Shown here: positions 23,538 through 32,538 of the stretch, piece after piece | How positions within the stretch are numbered: position 1 is the stretch's first letter | How the letters are laid out: each line of letters starts with the position of its first letter | NCBI GenBank assembly: GCA_905234785.1 | Contig: CAJOIP010000007.1 | Coordinates: forward strand, 1 to 53,536 | DNA length: 53,536 nucleotides | Direction of reading: 5' to 3' | Origin: an uncultured Eggerthellaceae bacterium | Lineage (GTDB): Bacteria; Actinomycetota; Coriobacteriia; Coriobacteriales; Eggerthellaceae | The notes under the pieces: generated by a model | What the model was told of the DNA's origin: nothing | Seen by the model: the letters and a program-made list of their open reading frames with translations, nothing else | The model's database searches: none | Position numbers and translations under genes: made by a program

Positions 23538-24641
23538 ATGTCAAAAGACCTCACCATGACGCGCCGTAACCTGCTTCGCGCGGGCGGCGCACTGGCAGGC
23601 ACGGCTGCGATGGCCGGCGTGCTGGCCGGCTGCTCGAACGGCTCTTCGTCCGCGAGCGGCTCCGCGAGCGGCTCGGCTTCGGCCGAGGCTTCCGCTTCGG
23701 GCTCTGCTTCGTCGAGCGCTGCGGCCAACAACAAGGTCATCCTGGGCTACTGGGGCGGCACCTGCGAGATGCCGATTTACGTCGGCTACGAAAACGGCTT
23801 CTTCGAGGAGGCCGGCCTCGACGTCGAGGTCATGAAGATCACCGAGGACGTGGCCCCGCTCATGGCCAACGGCGACCTCGACTGCTTCGAGCTGACGCCC
23901 GACAAGTTCAAGCCGATGGAGCAGGGCCTGGAATGCGTCATCATCGACTCGCTGCACTACGGCTGCCAACAGGGCGTCGCCTCCGCGGATTCCGGCATCA
24001 CCAGCTTCAAGGACCTCGAGGGCAAGAAGGTTGCGGCCACCATCGGCTCGATTTCGCAGATCGTCCTGGCTGCCCAGATGAAGGAAGCCGGCCTCGACCC
24101 CGACAAGGTCGACTGGATGACCTACAAGAACGCCCAGATGCAGCAGGCGCTCGAGTCTGGCGAAATCGACGCCATGGCCGCGTACGACCCGTGGCCCGAC
24201 ATCATCCTGGAGAACGTGCCGGGTTCGGTGCGCTACTACTCCTGGACGTATGACGACGCCCTGAAGAACACGCTGTGCTGCTTCGTCGGCATGTCGACCA
24301 AGCGCCTGAAGGAGAACCCGGAGCTCGGCAAGATGCTCTCCGAGGGCTTCAAGAAGTCGGCCGACTGGATTCGCGCGAACCCCGAAGAAGCATGCGATTT
24401 GGCCATCAACGCCGGTTACGTGCCCGTCAACACCGACACGGGCTTCACGCGCGACATGATGATCCAGGAAGTCACCGACTACCGCTTCATCTCGGGCGAC
24501 AAGAAGGTCATCGACGACAGCTTCATGCAAATCTGGAAGTGGATCGCCGCCGCCGGCGCCATGGAAGACGCCCCGGCCGACCTGGACAAATACATCATGG
24601 AGGACCTTTACTCCAAGATGGTGAACCTGCAGTTCTCGTAA
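23538..24641 (+). CDS. ABC transporter substrate-binding lipoprotein (SsuA/NMT1-like)
   Basis: 367 residues. Twin arginines at 9-10 (TRRNLLRAGG) and a lipobox LAGC with Cys 32 indicate a Tat-type lipoprotein, followed by a low-complexity Ser/Gly/Ala linker to about residue 64. The mature domain begins VILGYWGGTCEMPIYVGYE, placing a Cys in the first loop that normally touches the ligand in this fold, with further Cys at FECVI-like, GCQQG and LCCFVG positions. The second operon thus parallels the one at 7994-11027 in gene content but in the order permease, ATPase, binding protein. AAAGGA precedes the ATG. Confidence 0.88.
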   Translation: MSKDLTMTRRNLLRAGGALAGTAAMAGVLAGCSNGSSSASGSASGSASAEASASGSASSSAAANNKVILGYWGGTCEMPIYVGYENGFFEEAGLDVEVMKITEDVAPLMANGDLDCFELTPDKFKPMEQGLECVIIDSLHYGCQQGVASADSGITSFKDLEGKKVAATIGSISQIVLAAQMKEAGLDPDKVDWMTYKNAQMQQALESGEIDAMAAYDPWPDIILENVPGSVRYYSWTYDDALKNTLCCFVGMSTKRLKENPELGKMLSEGFKKSADWIRANPEEACDLAINAGYVPVNTDTGFTRDMMIQEVTDYRFISGDKKVIDDSFMQIWKWIAAAGAMEDAPADLDKYIMEDLYSKMVNLQFS

Positions 24642-24668
24642 GCGCCTCACGCGCTTCCCTTCCCAAAG

Positions 24669-24694
24669 GCATGCCCCGAGCAATCGGGGCATGC
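24669..24694 (+). terminator. Terminator of the second ABC operon
   Basis: Perfect 11-bp stem (GCATGCCCCGA / TCGGGGCATGC) with loop GCAA, 28 bases after the lipoprotein stop. Poor U-tract (TGTCAT). Confidence 0.6.
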
Positions 24695-24716
24695 TGTCAT
24701 GCAGTAAGGTGTTCGC

Positions 24717-25922
24717 ATGAAAGATCTGGTACTCCATAGCCTGAAAATGCACAAGGTGCAGACCGTTTCGGTCACGTTGTCGGTTGCGCTTTCGGTTATG
24801 ACGCTGTTCGCGCTCGTGCTGGTGTACGGCGGCGTGCAAGGCGGCGTGCAGCTGAACGCCGAGCGCAGCGGCGCGCAGATCATGGTCGTTCCGACCGAGG
24901 CGGCGGCAGAGCTTTCAGGCGAGGACCTTCTGTTCACCGGCGCTCCGGCGTCGTACTACTTAAGCGACGATGTCGCGCAGCGCATCGCGGGAACCGAGGG
25001 GGTCACGCGCATGAGCGCGCAGTTCTTCGGGCAAACGCTCGACGCCAGCTGCTGCTCGGTCGACACGGCCAGCCGGCTCATCGGCGTCGATTTCACGACC
25101 GATTGGACTATCCAGCCCTTCGCCCATATCGATATCCCCGACCACCTGGCAGCCGACGAGGTCATCGTCGGTGCAAGCACGGCGGGAAACGTCGGCGACG
25201 CGATCACGCTGCTCGACAACCAATACACGGTCGTCGACCGGCTTGAACCGAGCGGATCGGACCTCGATTTCTCGATTTTGCTCGACATCGACGTAGTTCG
25301 CGATATTTGCAGCGCATCGGAGGGCCTGGCTTATCTGTGGGACAAGTACGGCGACCCGCACGAGCTGGTTTCGTGCATCCTCGTCGACTACGAAGACGAA
25401 TCGCAGTACAACCGCCTTATCACGCGCCTGGGCAATATCGACGGCGTCCGCGTGCTCGAGCGCTCAACGCTCGTCAGCGAGGCGCAAGGCCAGCTTGAAA
25501 CCGTGTTCGCCATCCTGCTCGGCGCTGGCGTGCTCATGCTGATATCGACGCTCGCGCAGCTGTTCGCGCGGTTCTACTCGTGCGTGTGGGACCGCAAGAG
25601 CGAGCTGGCATTGTACCGCGCCATCGGCGCCAACCGCAGCCAGCTGCGCAAGCTCATCGGCGGCGAAGTGGCCGCCATCGTGGCCATCGGGTTGGTGGTG
25701 GGCCTCGTCCTGGGCGTCATCCTGTATCAGGCGCTCATCGGCATGCTGCAGAGCGGCACTGCCTTCCCGTTCGCAAGCTTGTCGATTGGCATGATGGTCA
25801 TCGTGGGCGTGGCGTTTGCCGTCGTATTCGCGCTCATCGCGCTTGCGGCCATCGCCGTGCCCTTGTCGCAACTCGGGCGTCTGGAACCCTCGCTGGTCAT
25901 GCAGCAAGGCGACATCGATTAG
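24717..25922 (+). CDS. ABC transporter permease, MacB/FtsX type
   Basis: 401 residues with one N-terminal membrane helix, a large outside domain (about 45-260) and three C-terminal helices with the FtsX-like core (LYRAIGANRSQLRKLIGGE). This is the MacB/LolC architecture, in which the transporter moves lipoproteins, peptides or drugs out of the membrane by mechanotransmission. An extracytoplasmic DASCCS Cys pair is seen. AAGGTG precedes the ATG. The ATPase follows after 17 bases. Confidence 0.9.
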   Translation: MKDLVLHSLKMHKVQTVSVTLSVALSVMTLFALVLVYGGVQGGVQLNAERSGAQIMVVPTEAAAELSGEDLLFTGAPASYYLSDDVAQRIAGTEGVTRMSAQFFGQTLDASCCSVDTASRLIGVDFTTDWTIQPFAHIDIPDHLAADEVIVGASTAGNVGDAITLLDNQYTVVDRLEPSGSDLDFSILLDIDVVRDICSASEGLAYLWDKYGDPHELVSCILVDYEDESQYNRLITRLGNIDGVRVLERSTLVSEAQGQLETVFAILLGAGVLMLISTLAQLFARFYSCVWDRKSELALYRAIGANRSQLRKLIGGEVAAIVAIGLVVGLVLGVILYQALIGMLQSGTAFPFASLSIGMMVIVGVAFAVVFALIALAAIAVPLSQLGRLEPSLVMQQGDID

Positions 25923-25939
25923 CGGAAGCGGGAGCATTC

Positions 25940-26593
25940 ATGTACATCGAAGCGATTGATTTGGGGAAATCCTACGACGGCGCCGTCGTGATAGAGCATA
26001 CGAGCTTCCGCGCTGACGAGGGCGAGTCCTTCGCGTTCTCGTCTCCTTCCGGTTCGGGAAAATCGACGCTGCTGTCGATGTTGGGCCTGTTGCTGGACCC
26101 GACGAGCGGCTCGGTCGTCGTCGACGGGCAAGAGGCGGGTGCGCTCTCCGACGATGCCCGCAGCGACTTGCGCTTGCGCACGTTCGGTTTCGTGTTTCAA
26201 CACACGCAGCTCATCGGGTCGCTGCGCGCCTGGGAAAACGTCGCCACGCCGGCGCGGTTCGCGGCAAAGCTCGACTTCGACCCCGAAGAACGCGCCAAGC
26301 AGTTGCTGTGCGAACTCGGGCTCGAAGACAGGCAGAACCATTACCCCTTCCAGCTGAGCATCGGCCAGAAGCGCCGTGTGGCGTTGGCCCGCGCGCTCAT
26401 CATGAAACCGCAGATCCTCATTGCCGACGAGCCGACCAACGACCTCGATTCGAGCAATGCGGCATCGGTCACCGAAGCCCTGTTCGGCCATGCGCAGCGT
26501 GGCGGCATCTTGCTGTATGCCACGCACGACCAGCAGCTGCTCGAACGCGCCACCCGCGTCATGCGCCTAAACGGCAAAGCCTTCGAGTTCTAG
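25940..26593 (+). CDS. ABC transporter ATP-binding protein, MacB/LolD type
   Basis: 217 residues: Walker A SPSGSGKST, Q-loop FVFQHTQLIGSL, signature LSIGQKRRVALARAL (LSGGQ with Gly replaced by Ile), Walker B ILIADEPTNDLD and switch His ATHDQQLLE. The Ile in the signature is uncommon. It pairs with the permease at 24717. The ATG at 25940 has GGGAG upstream. The last 27 bases overlap the convergent radical SAM gene. Confidence 0.9.
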   Translation: MYIEAIDLGKSYDGAVVIEHTSFRADEGESFAFSSPSGSGKSTLLSMLGLLLDPTSGSVVVDGQEAGALSDDARSDLRLRTFGFVFQHTQLIGSLRAWENVATPARFAAKLDFDPEERAKQLLCELGLEDRQNHYPFQLSIGQKRRVALARALIMKPQILIADEPTNDLDSSNAASVTEALFGHAQRGGILLYATHDQQLLERATRVMRLNGKAFEF

Positions 26594-27523
26594 CTCGCGT
26601 TTGGCGCGGGCGATGTGGCGGCGCAGGTGGGCGTCGTCTTCGCCGTAGCCGCGGTTGCGCGGGTCGCAGCCCGCATCGACCCAGCGCACGCCCCCGATGC
26701 CGCCAATTGGCGCCGACTCGCCGCATGCGAGCCGCGTGCAGGCGGCGACGTAGCGCAAGAACCCCTTCAGCGGCGGCTTGCGGCCGAGCACGTCGGCGCC
26801 TTGCACCTGCGTCAGCCCGCACGCACCCATGCAGAACGGCTCGAATTCGGGGATGTCGCAGATGCGCTCGGACAACGCGAGCGCATCTGCGCCCTGCCAG
26901 ACCGGCTCCACGCCGGTCATGAGGTCGAGGCCCGCCGCCTTCAGGTGGCGGATGGTACGGCGCCGGTCGATGGGCGCAATGTCGGTCCACTCCCCTTCGC
27001 CGAGGCGCAGCGCATGGTACGCGGCGTTTGCGCCGGCGTCTTTCAGCGCCTGGGCCTGCGCAAGCGTCAGGTCGCCGACGTTCGCCATGATGACCATGCC
27101 GTCCGACACGCTGACCCGCACGGCGCGGACCATGTCGAGGTACCGGTCGAAATCGAGCGCTGCCGTGGCCATGAGCGAGACGAGGTCGACCTGCTCGGCG
27201 TCGAACAGCTTCGCGTAGTGGACGATGCGCCCGATGGGCACTTCCACGCTGGCGGCGTCGTAGGAACCCTTGCCCACGTTCACCGCCGCGAACGAGCAGA
27301 AGCGGCAGTTCTTGGGGCATGCCGTGGAGTCGACGCCGATCTGCGCGTACACGCGGCCGCGCCCTTCGCATGCGCGCATGCCTATTGCCCGGGCGACCGC
27401 GCACACGTACGCGGCTTCGGGCGAATACGCGTCGAACTTCAGCAGGTGCACGATGTCGCCGCGCGAAGGCGCCTTGCCCCGCGCCGCGTCATCGGCTATC
27501 TTCTCCACCCGCTCGTCGAGCAT
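26567..27523 (-). CDS. BioB-like radical SAM protein (second of a tandem pair)
   Basis: 318 residues. The cluster motif ACPKNCRFCSFA (C-x3-C-x2-C) follows QIGVDST, as in the BioB/HydE/PylB group; LMATAALDFDRYL, ANVGDLTLAQAQAL and GVEPVW are the family's later motifs. Further Cys at FCMGACGL and ACTRLACGE may bind a second cluster. It starts 4 bases after the stop of its paralogue at 27528. Members of the group make biotin, pyrrolysine precursors or hydrogenase cofactors; no biotin genes are near, so the reaction is unknown. Confidence 0.85.
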   Translation of the reverse strand: MLDERVEKIADDAARGKAPSRGDIVHLLKFDAYSPEAAYVCAVARAIGMRACEGRGRVYAQIGVDSTACPKNCRFCSFAAVNVGKGSYDAASVEVPIGRIVHYAKLFDAEQVDLVSLMATAALDFDRYLDMVRAVRVSVSDGMVIMANVGDLTLAQAQALKDAGANAAYHALRLGEGEWTDIAPIDRRRTIRHLKAAGLDLMTGVEPVWQGADALALSERICDIPEFEPFCMGACGLTQVQGADVLGRKPPLKGFLRYVAACTRLACGESAPIGGIGGVRWVDAGCDPRNRGYGEDDAHLRRHIARAKRELELEGFAV

Positions 27524-27527
27524 GCAC

Positions 27528-28538
27528 TTAGTCGAACCAGCCCTGGGACGGGCCCTGGCGCACTTCCCAGCCGCCGGCCTGGAACATCTTGCGCTGGTGC
27601 TGGATAGCAGCGCCGCGTCCGCCGTGCTCGGTGCGCGCGACGGTGTCGCGCGGGTTGGTGCCGACTTCGGCCCAGGCCAGGTTCGCGCCCGACGCGGCGG
27701 TCATCGCCGTGTTCGCCGAGCAGTTCAGCTTGTAGTCGAGGCCCGTGGCCAAACGGTAGATGGCGACCATGTTGGCATTGGCGACGTCGGTCAGCATGCC
27801 GCGGTCGAAGATCTTCGTGCCGGGAACGGCGATGCGACGGCCCACGCCCGACGTCATCGGGTTGCTGTTGATGCAGCGGAACGTCGCCTCGGTCAGCTCC
27901 TCGGGCGTGTGCTCGGGGCCGACCGGCTCGACGCAGGTCGACAGCTTCAGCCCCGCCTCGCGCATGTACTCGAACGTGCGCAGGCGGTTCTCCACGGGAA
28001 TGGTCGTGTCGACGCCCTCGCGCATGCGCACGGCGTGGTAGGCGCCCTGCGCGCCGGCGGCCGCGAGGCGCTTCGCGCGCTCGAGCGTCATGTCCTCGGT
28101 GTTCACGAGCAGCGGCATGTCGGCGGGGATGACCTCGCGCACCGAACCGACCATGTCCTCGAGCTTCTCGAACTTGTAGCTGGCCGTGGTCAGCATGAGG
28201 ATGAGGTTCGCGCCCTCCTCCACGTAGATCTTCGCGTATTCCAGCACGTCTTCCTTCGGAACCTCGTACACGCCCTTGCGCACGTCGTTCACCTTCGCGA
28301 ACGAGCAGAACAGGCAGTCCTTCGGGCACGTGGTGGCGTTCAGGCCGATCTGCGCGTGAATCTCGGCGATGCCGTCGGTCGCCTGCATCGAGAGCTCTTG
28401 CCCGGCCCAGCGGATGTAGGCGGCTTCCTTGCTCGTCTCGGGCACCGAGTACAGTTCGCAGGTCTCGGCTTCGGTCAGGCCGTTGCCTTCCATCGCCTTT
28501 TCGACGATCTCGTAAATGCGGCTGTCGAACACTTGCAT
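27528..28538 (-). CDS. BioB-like radical SAM protein (first of a tandem pair)
   Basis: 336 residues. Cluster motif TTCPKDCLFCSFAK after QIGLNA; LMLTTASYKFEKL, LLVNTEDMTLERAK, CVEPVGPEHTPEEL and NPMTSGVGRR continue the BioB-type barrel, and the end NPRDTVARTEHGGRG resembles biotin-synthase-like proteins. It is about 30% similar by eye to the following gene. The two overlap in operon with a DUF4418 gene upstream. The N-terminal 50 residues form a helical leader (EIVEKAMEGNGLTEAE) typical of BioB-like enzymes. A heteromeric or sequential pair is likely. Confidence 0.85.
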   Translation of the reverse strand: MQVFDSRIYEIVEKAMEGNGLTEAETCELYSVPETSKEAAYIRWAGQELSMQATDGIAEIHAQIGLNATTCPKDCLFCSFAKVNDVRKGVYEVPKEDVLEYAKIYVEEGANLILMLTTASYKFEKLEDMVGSVREVIPADMPLLVNTEDMTLERAKRLAAAGAQGAYHAVRMREGVDTTIPVENRLRTFEYMREAGLKLSTCVEPVGPEHTPEELTEATFRCINSNPMTSGVGRRIAVPGTKIFDRGMLTDVANANMVAIYRLATGLDYKLNCSANTAMTAASGANLAWAEVGTNPRDTVARTEHGGRGAAIQHQRKMFQAGGWEVRQGPSQGWFD

Positions 28539-28565
28539 GGCGTTTCCCTCTCTCTTGTTGCCCTC

Positions 28566-29006
28566 TTAAATCGTGCGCTTCGGCAAATCGGCAGCAGCGG
28601 GGTTCGACTTCACGACCTGCACGATGCCGATGATGACCGCCACCGCGCAGAGCGCCCAGACGACCGTGGCCGTGGCGTGGCAATGCATCTCGGGCATGGC
28701 GCACAGGCCGATGCCGAACGACGCGGGCATGCACGCGGCGATGATGGCCACGGCGATGTAGCCGACGGCGGCCGCGCGGCGACCCGATTGGTCCTTGCAG
28801 GTGATGGCCATGAGCGCGATGACCACGCCGATGATGGGGATGAACGTGTCGGCCACGAACGTCCAGTGGCACTTCATGGGCGCGCTGTTGCCGTTGGCCA
28901 ATTCCACCATGGCGTCGCAACCGCCCATGACGGCCGAAACGATGGCGATGGCCGCCATGACGACGGCCCCGATGACGCTGACGATGCTCCAAGCGGTTTT
29001 GCTCAC
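28566..29006 (-). CDS. DUF4418 membrane protein
   Basis: 146 residues with four membrane helices and the DUF4418 signature MKCHWT after a short loop (residues 44-49), plus MPEMHCHATAT near the end. The Cys/His residues lie at membrane borders and may bind metal or haem. Function is unknown. The GTG at 29006 has AAGGAG at six bases, a strong site. It leads the operon with two radical SAM genes and faces a MacB-type ABC pair, a grouping that suggests a shared pathway. Confidence 0.8.
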   Translation of the reverse strand: MSKTAWSIVSVIGAVVMAAIAIVSAVMGGCDAMVELANGNSAPMKCHWTFVADTFIPIIGVVIALMAITCKDQSGRRAAAVGYIAVAIIAACMPASFGIGLCAMPEMHCHATATVVWALCAVAVIIGIVQVVKSNPAAADLPKRTI

Positions 29007-29171
29007 GATTAACTCCTTGCATGATATGCTCTAGTAATGGTCTATGACATGATACCGCAATCCCCGTTTTGATGGGCGTGCGGGCGAAGCCTCGCCGCAC
29101 GAGATTGAACGATTTGAGCAACGCGCATCGTCGATGGTTTGGAAGACGGGTTTCACCCGCCCCAAAGCCCC

Positions 29172-29431
29172 TTAGAACTTGTTGATGTCGGTTAGCTCGA
29201 AGCGCGGGATGCGGCGCAGCGAGATGACGCTCATGACGAAGGCGAGCACGGCGTTTCCGATGACGCCCACGATGGCGCCGACGATGGCGCCGACGATGAC
29301 CGCGATGCCCGAATAGGCCAGGAAGCTGAGCGTGATCTCGCGCCCGCATCGAGCTCGTCTTGCATGGCGTTGGCGATGACGTTTTGAACCCCGCCGATTG
29401 CCTTGAGGTACTGGAGCATCGAGTTTTCCAT
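29172..29431 (-). pseudogene. Small glycine-zipper membrane protein, frameshifted
   Basis: From the ATG at 29431 (GAGGCGCGC before it) the frame reads MENSMLQYLKAIGGVQNVIA... for about 31 residues, then leaves coding composition. The adjacent frame continues with EITLSFLAYSGIAVIVGAIV, a glycine-zipper membrane hairpin, and a charged end RRIPRFELTDINKF to the stop at 29172. A one-base shift near 29340 would give one protein of about 86 residues. I do not recognise the family. Confidence 0.55.
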
Positions 29432-29523
29432 GCGCGCCTCGCTCGCAATCGGTTACACAATTCACCATTGTTTAGCCAAAGACGAGCGAGCTTCATGGGA
29501 CAAGGCGCCCTGCCCCATCTGAA

Positions 29524-29949
29524 TCAGAGCATGCCATCCAAGGTGCGCCAGGCCAGCTCGGCGCACTTCACGCGGGCGGGCATGCGGCTGATGCTTTCCA
29601 GCTCGTAGGCCTCGTCGAGGTCTTCCCGCTCTTCCGGCGTCAGCTCCTCGCCCTGGATCATGCGGATGAACAGCTCGCTTAAGCGCTTGGCTTCCTCGAC
29701 GGTTTCGCCGGTGATGAGCTCGGCCATGATGTCGGCGCTCGCCTGCGACACGGCGCAACCTTGCCCGGTGAACGCAGCTTCCTCGATGGTCTCGCCGTCG
29801 GCCGACAGGCGCAAGCGCAGCACCATCTCGTCGCCGCAGCTCGGGTTGATGCCCTCGTGCTCGTGCGTGAAGTCGGTGAGCTCGAACTTGTAATCCGGGT
29901 GCGCGTTATGCTCCATCAGCGCCGCGGTGTATACGTTTGCATTAGCCAT
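29524..29949 (-). CDS. sufU: SufU, Fe-S cluster assembly / sulfur acceptor
   Basis: 141 residues with the three conserved ligand cysteines of SufU: NPSCGDE, GQGCAVSQASADI and RVKCAELAW. SufU accepts persulfide from SufS through a zinc site in Gram-positive type systems. The ATG at 29949 overlaps the last eight bases of sufS, so it is translationally coupled. It is the last gene of the sufCBDSU operon. Confidence 0.94.
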   Translation of the reverse strand: MANANVYTAALMEHNAHPDYKFELTDFTHEHEGINPSCGDEMVLRLRLSADGETIEEAAFTGQGCAVSQASADIMAELITGETVEEAKRLSELFIRMIQGEELTPEEREDLDEAYELESISRMPARVKCAELAWRTLDGML

Positions 29950-31252
29950 GGAACATGCTCCAAACATGGTTCAGGCCATCGACCAAACGGTCGATGTCGG
30001 TCGAGTCGTTATAGAACGCAAGCGACGCGCGGCAGCATGAATCGATGCCCAGGTGCGCCAGCAGCGGCTGCGCGCAATGGTGGCCCGCGCGGATGGCGAC
30101 GTTGTCCATGTCGAGGATGCTCGCCACGTCGTGCGGATGCACGGAGCACACGTTGAAGCTGACCACGCCGTGGTGCAGCGCCGGGTCGTCCGGGCCGATG
30201 AGGCGTATGAACTCGAGTTCGCCCAGGCGGCGCATGCACTGCGCCACGAGCGCCTGCTCGCGGGCGACCATGGCATCGAAGCCGACGCTCTCAACATAGG
30301 CGAGCGCCGCATCGAGCGCGTAGATGCCGGCGGCGTCCTGCGTGCCGGCCTCGAACTTCTCGGGCACGGGCGCCCAGGTGGCAGTCTGCTCGGTGACGGC
30401 GTCGATCATCTCGCCGCCCGTCAAAAACGGCGGCATGGCGTCGAGCAGCTCGTGGCGGCCCCACAGCACGCCGATGCCCATCGGGCCGAACACCTTGTGA
30501 CCCGAAAACGCGAAGAAGTCGCATCCGAGGTCGGTGACGTCCACGGGGAAATGAGGCACCGACTGCGCGCCGTCCACGATCATGGTGGCGCCGACCTCGT
30601 GGGCGATCTTGCCCATGAGCTTCACGTCGTTCGCCACGCCGAGCACGTTCGACACGTGGATGCAGCTGACGATCTTCGTGCGCGGGCCGATCTTGGCGCG
30701 CATTACCTCCTCGGAGATGAGGCCCTGCTCGTCGGGATACATGTACACCAGCTTGGCGCCGGCCAGGCGGCACGCCTGCTGCCAGGGAATCAGGTTGGAA
30801 TGATGCTCCATGACGGTGATGCACACCTCGTCGCCCGGGCCGAGCACCGTGGGCGCATACGCGATGGCCAGCAGGTTCAGCGCCTCGGACGTGTTGCGGC
30901 AGAACACGATGTCGCGCGCGTCTTTCTTGCCGGCCAGCCCGATGAAGCGGGCGATATGCGCACGCGAGGCGTTGATGGCCTCGGTGGCCTCGACCGACAG
31001 CTGGTACAAGCCGCGCAGGGCGTTCGCGTTCATGGTCTCGTAGAAGAACCTCTGCGCATCCAGCACGGCTTTCGGGCGCTGGGCGGTCGCCGCGCTGTCG
31101 AGGAACGCCAGGTCGGGGCGCTTCGCCAGCAGCGGGAAATCGCTCTTGTAAGGTGATGTGGCCAGCGCCGATGCGCGCGCGTTGCGGGTTTCCCACTCCG
31201 CACGGCCCGCGTCGGTCAGCATGTCGGCGCCATGCAGTTTCCTCGTGCCCAT
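29942..31252 (-). CDS. sufS: SufS cysteine desulfurase
   Basis: 436 residues. Class V PLP enzyme: LAFLDSAATAQRP, HHSNLIPW, VDGAQSVPH, the PLP lysine in FSGHKVFGPMGIG and the catalytic Cys in RAGHHCAQPLL. It takes sulfur from cysteine for Fe-S assembly with SufU and the SufBCD scaffold. The N-terminal extension of about 25 residues is slightly longer than usual. The gene starts two bases after the sufD stop. Contrast the fused desulfurase at 16208, which stands alone. Confidence 0.95.
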   Translation of the reverse strand: MGTRKLHGADMLTDAGRAEWETRNARASALATSPYKSDFPLLAKRPDLAFLDSAATAQRPKAVLDAQRFFYETMNANALRGLYQLSVEATEAINASRAHIARFIGLAGKKDARDIVFCRNTSEALNLLAIAYAPTVLGPGDEVCITVMEHHSNLIPWQQACRLAGAKLVYMYPDEQGLISEEVMRAKIGPRTKIVSCIHVSNVLGVANDVKLMGKIAHEVGATMIVDGAQSVPHFPVDVTDLGCDFFAFSGHKVFGPMGIGVLWGRHELLDAMPPFLTGGEMIDAVTEQTATWAPVPEKFEAGTQDAAGIYALDAALAYVESVGFDAMVAREQALVAQCMRRLGELEFIRLIGPDDPALHHGVVSFNVCSVHPHDVASILDMDNVAIRAGHHCAQPLLAHLGIDSCCRASLAFYNDSTDIDRLVDGLNHVWSMFHG

Positions 31253-31254
31253 CG

Positions 31255-32538
31255 CTACTCCTCGAACAGGTCGGCGAAACCGGGGTTCAGGCGCTCGCCG
31301 TAACGGACGACGCTTTCACGGGCGGCGTCGGTCGTCGCGTCGATGGCCGCCTGCTCCACGATGGCGCTTGCGAACATGCTCTCCGCCGCCTGCTGCGACA
31401 AGCCGCGGCTGGCCAGGTAGAACAGCTGCTCCTCGCGGATGTGCCCGATGGTGGCGCCGTGGTTGCCCGCCACGTCGTCCTCGTTGCACAGGATGACGGG
31501 CACCGTCTTGTTGTGAACGCCCTCGTCGACGAGCAGCACGGTCTCGTTTTCAGAGCCCTCCGCGCCCTTGCAGCCGCGGATGAGGTCGATCGTGCCGCGC
31601 AGCGTCTTGCTGCTCGTCCCCGCCAACACGCCGTTGGCCTGCAGGTTGCACTTGGTCTTGGCGCCATGGTGGCGCAGCGAATAGTTGAAGTCGCGCTTCT
31701 GGTCGCTGTGGCCGAGGTAACGCGTATCCACGTCGATGCGGCTCGAATCGCCACGCAGGTCGCCTGCCAGGCCGGTGAACGACGCAGCGGCGCCGAGCAC
31801 CGTCTGGCGCACCGCCACCTGCGCATTCTCGGCGGTGAACAGGCCCATGTCGTCGATGTCGGTGAAATCGCCGTCGACCGCCTGCGTGCGGTCGATTTCC
31901 ACCCGCGCGCCCTCGTCGGCGAACACGCGCACCGTCGTGCCCGTGATGCCCGCCGATGCGCCGCTTTGACCAGGCGCGGTTGGCGCATCCACGACAAGCG
32001 ACAGGTTCACGGCACTGTTCGCGTCGGCGATGACGTCGACCGCCGCGGCGCTGACGGCGCCGGGAACGGCGGAGACGACGACCTGGGCGTCGACCGACTG
32101 GCCCTCCTTGACGGCGACCACGATGCGGTCGCCGGCGGCATAGCGCAGATACGCGGCGGCTTCATCGCCCGTGCCGTGCTCGAACGCCACGGCGAGCGAG
32201 CGCGATTCCTCGATGGCATCGGCCGCGATCTGATACGCCGACTGGGCCGTGCCGCCATACGTGGCGTCGACCTCGGCGGCCACGTAGGCTTCGCGTTCGG
32301 CCAGCTCTTCGGCTGTCGGCGCAGGATGCGACTTCTCCCATTCCACCTGCGCATCGGCAAGCGCGTTCTCGAACTCGTCAGCCGCGCCCCGAGCCGCCCA
32401 CGGCTCGGACACCTGCACGGCAGGCGCGATGGAAAGCCCTTCGGGCATCTCGATCTGCGTGTCGTTCATGTTCAGGAAATGCCAGGTGGCGGCTGGCATC
32501 GCGCTTGCGCGCTCGATGGTCACATGCGTGGTTTCCAC
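31255..32538 (-). CDS. sufD: SufD, Fe-S assembly scaffold subunit
   Basis: 427 residues of the SufB/SufD family. The C-terminal beta-helix core is recognisable (HHGAKTKCNLQANGVL, DEGVHNKTVPVILCNEDDV, GATIGHIREEQLFYLASRG), while the N-terminal half is Ala/Glu-rich and diverged. With SufB and SufC it forms the SufBC2D scaffold. It starts with GTG immediately after the sufB TAG; GGAGGGGG stands 11 bases upstream, inside the sufB end. Confidence 0.93.
   Translation of the reverse strand: METTHVTIERASAMPAATWHFLNMNDTQIEMPEGLSIAPAVQVSEPWAARGAADEFENALADAQVEWEKSHPAPTAEELAEREAYVAAEVDATYGGTAQSAYQIAADAIEESRSLAVAFEHGTGDEAAAYLRYAAGDRIVVAVKEGQSVDAQVVVSAVPGAVSAAAVDVIADANSAVNLSLVVDAPTAPGQSGASAGITGTTVRVFADEGARVEIDRTQAVDGDFTDIDDMGLFTAENAQVAVRQTVLGAAASFTGLAGDLRGDSSRIDVDTRYLGHSDQKRDFNYSLRHHGAKTKCNLQANGVLAGTSSKTLRGTIDLIRGCKGAEGSENETVLLVDEGVHNKTVPVILCNEDDVAGNHGATIGHIREEQLFYLASRGLSQQAAESMFASAIVEQAAIDATTDAARESVVRYGERLNPGFADLFEE

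Noticed and set aside
26567-26593. Overlap of the LolD-type ATPase and the radical SAM gene as an annotation error
   Set aside because: Both C-termini look natural for their families, so a 27-base convergent overlap is accepted, as are the 4-base convergent overlaps at 19839-19842 and 41117-41120.
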